DNA of 64,000 bases from Cadophora sp. MPI-SDFR-AT-0126 (taxonomy: Eukaryota; Ascomycota; Leotiomycetes; Helotiales; Ploettnerulaceae), in assembly GCA_020747065.1 (NCBI GenBank), contig JAGMVK010000001.1, positions 1,240,001 to 1,304,000 of the forward strand. The letters run 5' to 3'. The notes beneath the pieces are model-generated. The model had not been told where the DNA came from. It searched no databases and saw nothing but the letters and a program-made list of their open reading frames with translations. Positions 56,092 to 64,000 of the stretch are shown here, piece by piece; position 1 is the first letter of the stretch; every line of letters begins with the position of its first letter. The position numbers and the translations under genes are program-made.

Positions 56092-57210
56092 ATGGAGAGA
56101 CGCAAGTTTTCACAGCTTCGACTACCTCGAAGAAAACCTGACTTCACCATCGTGGGGTAAGACGGTGGCACTGGTAACGGTCTGTGAAAGCCTGCGCTAA
56201 TGATTTGTAGCAACCACGACGATGCCAGTACAGCCTCTACTGGACAGGTTTGGAGCCACGTGGATGATTCAACACTGCTCCAAGAGTCCTCCGGGTTCAT
56301 CGACTATTCTTCACAGAGCTCCTTCAGCACAGAATATGACGATACGACGACTTCCGAAACACTCCTCATAGGCATAGCATTTGATCATCCAACACCATCT
56401 CCCATAGACACTACTTCGAATACTATTATCACCTCCATACCATCTTCGAACAATACTGAGACGACCTCCACAACGTCCGAGTTGATCTCCGTTGCTAGTG
56501 ACGCCATTCGGGAACCTCTGACCAAATTTACTATCTTCCCGAAGCTACCCCTCGAGCTGAGATTCAAGATTTATAACCTATCACTGGAGCCGCAAGCCGT
56601 CTACATCTCGAGAAACCGAAAGTGGGAACCGCGTCAAGTAATATCCATGGTCTGCAAGGAAGCGAAGCATGAGTACGAACGCCAATACAAGATTCTCAAG
56701 AAGCGTGTTTCCGAGTTCCGGCCTCGATTCGGTCCCATATTCGTCAACTACTCCATTGATTACGTCCACTTCTTCCATACAAGCTTTGAAGAGAGGATCA
56801 CTTGGGCAGGCATTATGTCGACCAAAATGCGGTACAAGTTTGATCTCGTCGGATGGTTGAAGCCTGCCCAGAAAGTGGCGATCAGATTGAGACAAAAAGG
56901 CGGCAACCGGGGGTTGTGTGCACCGAAGCCCAAACATGAACACGTTTGGCCATATCTAAATCGCGTTTGCCCCAACATGAAAGAGTTCATCTTCATATTT
57001 TGCCACAGGAAGTTCCCCATGAGAGACTTGGTTGAATTGAAGGATTTTGGTGGAGTCATTGGTGAAGGCGAGACTCAACTACGCGCTTCTTTCAAGGCCG
57101 CACAGCTGAGCGGTTTCAATGCTTCGGCAAAGTTGCTAGTCATGGGCTCGCCATCGGAATGGACTATCTCTGAAGGAAAGTTGGTGGAATTAACCGATGT
57201 GTCGAATTAG
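56092..57210 (+). CDS. 2EXR-domain protein (copy 8)
   Basis: 354 residues from exons 56092-56156 and 56211-57210; the 54-bp intron has GTAAGA, a CTAAT branch site and TTTGTAG. Exon 1 adds an R/K-rich N-terminus, and a serine/threonine-rich stretch of about 100 residues precedes the core. The core reads L-T-K-F-T-I-F-P-K-L-P-L-E-L-R-F-K-I-Y (E-x-R intact); the second motif is degenerate (C-K-E-A-K-H-E). It continues with V-N-Y-S-I-D-Y-V-H-F-F and V-C-P-N-M-K-E-F-I-F-I-F. Function unknown. A minus-strand fragment of a related copy ends 60 bp upstream. Confidence 0.78.
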
Positions 57211-58503
57211 AAAGGACCAGGAGTACTACGGGTATGGGAGGATAGGCGAGTAAGCTCTTAATACAATTTTCTTCGATCCCTCGATCATGGATTGGAGACT
57301 GAAGAACGAGCGATGAGAAAGGTTTCAATGGAATGGCTTTCAAACAGAAGTAAAGATAGATCCCAACTGTGGGGGGGTTGCTGGAAGATTAGTTGGTCAC
57401 AGGGAATTATGACACAGATCATCACGGATATTTAACTGCCCAATGGCCAGTCCGTACAATAACTTTTGAACTTGGGTTCTTCACCGTCGCACAATAGAGC
57501 AACACTTGAAGAGGAGTGATACTACTTATTCACTGAGAAGACACTGGCGCTCGCCCCAAGATTTTGTTGCACGTCGCAGTTTCTTCAAGATAGACAAATG
57601 ATCAAACTCCAGCTTAACTTGGCCGAGAGCACGATCACTGTAGTACTAGCCTCTTTTTTTGCTATCTAGGAAATCTCTACTCGTTCAAGGTTAAAATAGC
57701 GCGAAGCTCGATCAAAGCAGTATTTGCATTTTTTTGAGGGCCCAGGACGCTTATGATTTAACCTTAAAATCCGCCGACTAATCAGAGCTCACTACATACA
57801 GTGCGGTAAATTTCTGTTGCACGCCACAGACTCGATGCGACATTTCACGGTGCTAGCGCGGCCAAAAAGCGTATGGCCTTTGGCGAGGGACGTCAATAAA
57901 ACTTCCTGCTGAGAGTCCTGACGTCCATTGTACCTCTGTTAAGCTACATGAGATGATTTTCTCGCTCATTTTCGCACACAAAATACCAGAATGGCATCGG
58001 CCCATTACTGCTCCTCGAGGTCATCACTGCCATACCCGACATTGCCATGTCACAGAAGCCTGTTGCCTCGCCTCCTTCTCATGTGTAATCCACTACAAAT
58101 TCGATATCCTGGACTTATCTGATGTCTCACTGAACAGAAGAGGAGTGTTCGAACTTTGTAACCACCTGTACGCATTGTATGAGTACGGCAAGTGGACTGT
58201 TCCTGTCCAGCGAATAGCTGTCAGAGGTTTATAGACTTGTTTTCATGTTCTAACCTGTCTGGGAAGAATCTTGCTATCAGATGATCATGTGTAGCCTGGG
58301 AACCCCAAAGCCCCAGCATCCAGACCTCCTCACGCTTCGACACCTCGACATCTCGATATCATTATCAAAATGCCCCAGCTAGCAGATTGAACTTCAAAGT
58401 CCCAACCTCGCAATCTACAGAGGGCAAGACATTGCAAGCAATTCGCCAATCGAGATTCTTGCATAGAATCCACAATAACTGTACCCACTACCCCGTACCC
58501 TGC
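57211..58503. other. Intergenic
   Basis: 1.3 kb with no supported gene. The plus-strand frame 57953-58234 is unrecognised. Confidence 0.5.
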
Positions 58504-59780
58504 TCAGGACTTCGCAACCCTTCGAGCAAGAATAGCGCTATCCTTAGTCAAGCTCTTGAAGTCATGAGCATCAAGACACGCCTGTCGACTCATGGTAACA
58601 GCCCATGAAGTCCTTTCTCTCATTTCTGCCTCACAGTGATCAATGGCTTCTTTCTGGGAAACTTCCCCATTTCTGACTCTGGCCAAGAACTCACACATCT
58701 GCTGCCCGTCTGTGATTCCGTGATTCGCTGCTTCTCCTCGATACATGGTCATCGCATGAGCGGCATCTCCAAGCAAAGTGACTTTCCCATCCGAGTTTGG
58801 CCATTCCAGGCACGGCCAATCTGCAAGTTTGACCTCAATGACCTCTGTGCCTTCGGGGATATTGTGTACAGCATTTCTCAATCGTTCTTCGAAATCATTG
58901 GCCAACAGCTTCATCCTCTTCAGTTTATCAGCATTTGTAGCCGGAACTACATCAGCTGGGCCGCGAACAGGCCAAGAGATATTGAGTTGAGCGGAGTAGT
59001 ACTGCTCGGCGCCTTGAGACTTGTTAACTTCTGGGGTGTCTAAAGTCGCAAACCACATATAATTTCCTGTCTCTGGATGGCAACCTTGGAAAAGTAGTGG
59101 ATCGATGGCTCGGAGAAGTGCCATGTCTTTCGCCAGTAGCTCCAGAGTGACTCCCAGAAAACGAACAGGCAATTGCCTCAGTGCACCAGTGTCTGGACAG
59201 AGGACTCTCCGAACTCTTGATGTGGCTCCATCGCAACCAACAACCAAGCTTCCTTCAACTTCCGCTCCATCCTCGAACTTAACTACCACGGAACCCTCTC
59301 TGACCTCGAAATCTACGAACTTCTTGCTCCATTGAACATCAATACCGTCAAGGAGCAGCTTTCTGAATTTCTCCCTGTGAATTCGCAGGCGGGGTGCTGG
59401 GGGAATCTGGAAGACCGGTTCCGCGTTGGCAAGGTTCAAGAAGAGAAATTTGCCGGTGTCTTTTCTGCCTTGCTCGGGATCTACTTGAACTGTCTTAAGG
59501 CGATCAAAGAGGTCTTCTGGTAGACATTTTTTCAATGCAGGTAGAGCCCAATGGATCGTGATGCCCCACCCGTGACTTCGAGCATCGATATGCTCGTCTC
59601 TGTCAAAGATTAGGAATGGGACTCCCTCCTATACGAGCTTTAGCCTCGAAATGCGGATGTATAGTGAAGGCCGATGCCGTGTGCTCTCCGGGATTTTGTT
59701 CCACTTACTTTCTTGAGAGCCTGGGCAAGGACGAGGCCAACGACTCCCGCACCAACAATCACAACTGGATGATTCGACAT
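58504..59780 (-). CDS. FAD-dependent aromatic-ring-type monooxygenase
   Basis: PHBH-fold flavoprotein monooxygenase of 398 residues. Exons are 59780-59709 and 59628-58504. The FAD-binding Rossmann motif G-x-G-x-x-G is in V-I-V-G-A-G-V-V-G at residues 8-16. The G-C-D-G-A-x-S segment and the second FAD motif G-D-A-A-H-A-M are in place. The splice joins A-L-K-K to E-G-V-P-F-L-I-F-D-R-D, the usual second strand. Such enzymes hydroxylate phenols or polyketide and alkaloid products using NAD(P)H and O2. The substrate cannot be assigned, and no biosynthetic cluster surrounds it. A RAD5 gene lies upstream on the same strand. Confidence 0.88.
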
Positions 59781-60519
59781 GTTCAGATCAATGGCTGCGA
59801 GTTGATCAATGCAGCTGCAGACTGTCTATCCCGCAGTTCTGAAGGATAACACTGGAGCGATAAGATTTGCTGCCGTTATGACCAGGTTTTGTCCTGGAAG
59901 CACCTGATGTACGTCAAACCAAGTATGAGCACCACATGGAGTGCAAAGACAATAGTACCACCTTCGCACTTGATACTCGGACGCTTACTGCTTGTGCTGC
60001 TCAATGCGGTAATTTTACCGTATGTGCCATTGACTAGAATTCAAGTCAACTTTTCCCTAGGAGTTGATAAGTTGGGTAGGGTGTGGTGGTGATAACTACC
60101 AGGGCCAGGATGCGCCTTAACCCTATATGGAAGGAGGGCTCATGCAGGCTGACTGACCAGTTGCAAGACTTGCCCCGACTTCCGAAGGCGACATGAAAGC
60201 ACTCTAAGATGTTTTCTTAATACTTGAAAGAAGTTGAGCTTTGGACATTTGACATGTGAGTATTCTATTCCCCAAATTTGATGCTGAATTGCAGGGTGGC
60301 GAATCTATTGCATTACAATGAGGCTCATATGCCCTGATTATGTCCTTCTACGTTTAAATTGTGTGTCATTAACATACCCAGCTACAAAAAGCTGGGATAC
60401 CGCACATGAACTGTGCGAATATCCCTAGGAGCTCCGTGGAAATGCAGTAATTCCCAGCCTTCCAAATCTATCTTGTGTACAGCCAGGAACTCCAAGTATA
60501 CTACATGCATGCATCTGCC
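59781..60519. other. Intergenic between RAD5 and the FAD monooxygenase
   Basis: 0.74 kb. It contains GGTAATTTTACC at 60008-60019, the same 12-mer core seen at 25208-25219. No gene was seen. Confidence 0.55.
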
Positions 60520-63500
60520 TTAGCTGAGCAGTTCCTTGATATCCTCAATCCGCTGTAACTTCTTCTCCTCGTCACTCATCATACCGAGAGAACTTGCACT
60601 GTTGAGTCGTGTTAGCTCGTATCGTAGATGTTGAGGCTTCAAGGCTTACATAAATTTCTTCCGGTCTTGAATCTTCAGCATCTTCTCTTCGATGCTTTCT
60701 TTGACGATGAACCTACATACTTTCACTTCATCCGTCTGACCCATGCGATGCACTCGATCAATGGCTTGTGCTTCGACGGCAAAACTCCACCAAGGGTCCA
60801 TCATGTAGACCCTCTTAGCCATGGTCAGGTTCAATCCAACGCCACCGGCTCTCAAACTCAACAGAAGAACCATGCCTTTCTTGCTTGCGGTAAACTCCTC
60901 AATGACTGCTTTTCGCGTTTTCTGTGCCATGGAGCCATCGAATCGGACAAACGGAATGGACGCTCGTGTGAGAGCGGGTTCGATGAGGGAGAGAAAGGAT
61001 GTAAACTGGCTGAAGATGACAGATTTTGTTCCAGGCAGCTCGCGTCTAAGGGTTTTGAGACTAGTCAGGAGCGCTCCAATTTTTGCGGACGAATTAGACC
61101 CTAGCCGCTGCAGGCTGATCTTGGGCTTGCCTTCGAAGCTGTCAGGATGACTATCGTCTTTGATAACCTCAAAAATATCTCGAGTGTTGAGAACTTCTCT
61201 GCAGCTGAAGCAGCGTGGCAGCTCGCCTTTGTCGGTCTGGTGAGTTATGTAATCGAGGAGGCATTTCTTGCAAGCTGAATGCCAGCACCCAGTGACAGTC
61301 TGCTCTATCATCGGTTCTTCCGAGCATATCGGGCACTCGTTGTCGGCCTCGTCACGAATTTGCTCAAGAACATGAGCTCCGAAGACATTTGCATCCGCAG
61401 AATCATCTGTGGCGGCTGTGAAACGCTCAATGAGAGACTGGAGGTCCATGTCATCTGCTAATCCGCTTGCAGCATCTGCGAGCTCCGCCGCTTCCTCTTC
61501 ATCTGCGACCAGGTTCTGATTCTTTGTCAAAATTGGGTGGCAGCAGGTCTGGCGAAGGCGTAAAATCTGTGCGAAGATGCTGGTGTAGGCTTTCAAGACC
61601 GTCCCAGCCTCTACATTAGCGGCGAATGTCCTCTTTGCTCGCGTGAAAATATGATCGTAAACTTCTCGTTCAGCCGCTGACAGGTCAATATCCACTATCT
61701 CGACCGTTTTCAGAGGGAGGGGTACGAGGGCCTCTCCCGTTGGTGTCTTCATATCTTTGGTACGACGAAGCACCAAAGGTTCAAGAACAGTTTGAACAAC
61801 GTCGAGAGCACGCATAAAGTCTTTCGATTCGAATGGTACCGTGATGAAGGTTTTCCAGAATGAGAAATTACTCCAAGGTTCCACTCGGAGAAATCGGACA
61901 AGGCTGAATAGATCTTCCAGTCGGTTGACAATTGGTGTACCCGTAAGCACCCACCGATGCTCAGCATCGATCTCATAGCATGCCTTAGCAGTTTTGCTTT
62001 GGCGATTTTTGATATGATGTGCTTCATCCAGAATGACGCGGAAATACTTCAAGGAGAAAAGTCCTCCGTGAGAACCCCGATCTCCATTTCTAGCAGCGAC
62101 TTGATTGTATTCGGAGAGGACCACGCCATAGCTTGTAATGATGACATTCGGCGCAGCGGCAGCGTTTGCCTCGCAGCATAATGTCTGCAGATTTACAGAT
62201 TTCTCTGTTCCGTAATAAACCATACTTTTCATTGTCCCCTCCTTAGAGGCATTCTCGGCTTCGCTTTGCCATTGAGCAAGAAGAGACATTGGCGCAACCA
62301 CGAGGGTGGTGCATGGGGCGGATTCCACAGCAGACGAGTTTCCAGGAAGTCGTGGCAGTGCATTGACAGAAGCTGGGCCACTGCGGACCCCTTGCAGCTT
62401 CATTGCAACTTCTGATTTATGAGAATGTATCAGACTCATCATCTCTATTGTCTTGCCCAAACCCATCTCGTCCGCAAGAATCCCACCAAGGCAGTGTTGT
62501 TCTTGAATTGGAAACTTCAACGAAAGCTCTCCGGAATATGGATTTACATAGAACTTCTCTTGACTGACAACCTGGGGAAGTTCCTTATCGTCCATATCCT
62601 TGACTGGCCAGGCATATTCTTCCCAAAGCGGATGCATCGACTCCTCTCTGTTCTCGTCCTTCTCGTCCTTTTCCTTTGACATCATCCAATGCAAAGCTTG
62701 CTTTTGATATTGACGTAGATCCATGGCAAAAGTCTCAGCCGGTTCGGCCGCTGGGGCATCAAAATCAAAAGACTGAGCTTTCTTATAAAGAGTGTCAAGC
62801 TGATCCTGCTCTAACTCCTTGCCGTCCTCTGCCTCTTCAGATGGTGGAGATGATCCTCCATCTGCTGCAGAGTCATCTTTTTTGGCTGTCTGGTTTTCGT
62901 ATTGCTCTGCAACTTCGGCGGCTTGGAGCAAGCCTTCACGCTTGTGTTTAGCCGTAGCTTCTGATGTCCTCGATGGCAAGAGCTTCACCTCCTCAAACAA
63001 CTTCACTAATGATACTTGACGTAATCGCAACTCTTTTTCCTCTGGAGATTCTTTCTGCTCAAAAAGTCCAGTCTGGCGATTCTCAGGTGGCCTGAAACTG
63101 CCGGTATCGAAGGCTGATCGAAGCAGTGAGCATCTCAATTGCAGAAATATCGTGTCGTTGGTTCGTATCCTCTCTGGTGCATAGACACAAGTCCCTTCGA
63201 ATCGGCACACTTTCTGGTCCAACAGCGTAGATACCCAGTTCGCAACATCTCTTGAAAGTCTTCCTATTTCATCGCCCTTCGAATTTGTAAACCGTACAAT
63301 TACATCGACACGTTTTGCTGCTGCACTGCCTGGCTTCGGCGGTGCTTGTACCTGGGCCGGTCTGCCTCTCCCCTTTCCAGTAAGCGCTTTGGGTGGCAAT
63401 ATCTTCTGTCTCTCAATACGAACAATCTCTCCATGCTTAATCAGACTTATTCCACTCCGCGTTGCCCAACCTTCAACTCCAAAGGCACCCACGTATCTAT

Positions 63501-64000
63501 ATTCGGGCATGGCGTTCTTCAACTCGATATTGGAGTTGGTTTTCTCAACCTTGGCTGGTGGCTTTTCTCTATCTCTCGAGCCGCTGGAGTTGGATCTTGC
63601 AAATCCGTTAATCGTCATCGTCCTAGTGTGTGATGCAGTGCTAGATACCGGCGCAGCGGTCTTCCATGATCCATCGAAGTACATATTGACAGCTCTCTCC
63701 ATATCATCCCCGGACGCCACCCGTAACTGCTTCAGAACCTCATGTGGTACTTTGTCTCCCACAAAGCTTTCAAAGGTTTCCTGGTCAAAGCCGATTGGAC
63801 CATCGCTTCGAATTGACTCCTTGGAAGCAGATTTCTCTTCTCCGAGTTCTGGCTTGATGAGCGCTTGGGGTTGATTTTCTGGTGCTTTGGGCAAGTCTGG
63901 GGGTAACGCGTCGATTTCATCCGGTAAAGAGGCATCTTGGGCTAACGAGCCATCAAGAACATCGGATTTTTCTGTAAAGAATCTCCTCTTCTTCGTAGGA
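60520..64000 (-). CDS. RAD5: RAD5, SNF2-family DNA helicase/RING ubiquitin ligase (5' truncated)
   Basis: Post-replication repair protein that polyubiquitinates PCNA and remodels stalled forks. Visible exons are 64000-60650 and 60598-60520, 1142 residues; the start codon lies beyond the right edge. From the N-terminal side: a K-K-R-R-F-F-T-E motif like the conserved RAD5 N-terminal segment, a UBA-like stretch, a HIRAN domain (Y-R-Y-V-G-A-F-G-V-E-G-W region), the Walker A box D-E-M-G-L-G-K-T, the DEAH box I-L-D-E-A-H-H-I-K-N, the RING finger C-P-I-C ... C-W-H-x-A-C-K-K-C ... C-F-S-C, and helicase motifs V-I-F-S-Q-F-T-S-F and Q-A-I-D-R-V-H-R-M-G-Q. The last intron (60599-60649) is confirmed because it restores the family C-terminus F-I-A-S-S-L-G-M-M-S-D-E-E. 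Confidence 0.94.

Noticed and set aside
1..64000. tRNA or rRNA genes, transposons, CRISPR arrays, prophage or viral genes
   Set aside because: I scanned for tRNA B-box-like words, terminal repeats, transposase or polymerase motifs and regularly spaced repeats and found none I could support.

Overview
This is nuclear DNA of a filamentous ascomycete (Pezizomycotina). The gene set and the many 2EXR-domain genes suggest Leotiomycetes/Helotiales, but that is inference. The evidence is short introns (7-10 per large gene set, mostly 48-136 bp) with GTAAGT-type donors and CTAAC/CTAAT branch sites, a Zn(II)2Cys6 regulator, a fungal-type RNR2, DCP2, IBA57 and RAD5, and no operons. Exon boundaries below were worked out by hand from splice sites and frame continuity.

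Bases 1-25 kb form a dense housekeeping block: a Zn2Cys6 regulator; a PTM1-like seven-TM protein divergent from the tRNA thiolation factor NCS2/CTU2; an OAC1-type mitochondrial carrier divergent from the COMPASS/CPF subunit SWD2; a DUF1308 protein divergent from SRP9-21; the ribonucleotide reductase small subunit; a DUF4112 protein divergent from DCP2; IBA57; and a Cwf23/DNAJC17-like J-protein.

Bases 25-33 kb are mixed: an unrecognised small protein; an unrecognised gene interrupted by two in-frame TAG codons; a coiled-coil protein with a GC-AG intron; then a divergent pair, thymine-7-hydroxylase and isoorotate decarboxylase. Together these two enzymes would form a thymine-to-uracil salvage module.

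Bases 33-57 kb are an accessory, fast-evolving region dominated by eight copies of the fungal 2EXR family (five intact, two with a single in-frame TAG, one fragment). They are interspersed with an ART1/LDB19 alpha-arrestin, a DUF4267 gene carrying two compensating frameshifts, a 5.4-kb stretch with no recognisable gene, and a 10-exon gene for a small secreted cysteine-rich protein that has a 7-nt microexon and a 16-bp tandem repeat in its leader. Bases 58-64 kb return to conserved genes: a FAD monooxygenase and RAD5, which runs off the right edge.

The most notable signals are (1) the 2EXR array, (2) four premature stops in three otherwise intact genes that are all TAG, which raises loss versus A-to-I mRNA editing, (3) ACGCG (MBF-type) motifs in every intron of RNR2, (4) the microexon-bearing secreted protein gene, and (5) the double-frameshift DUF4267 gene.
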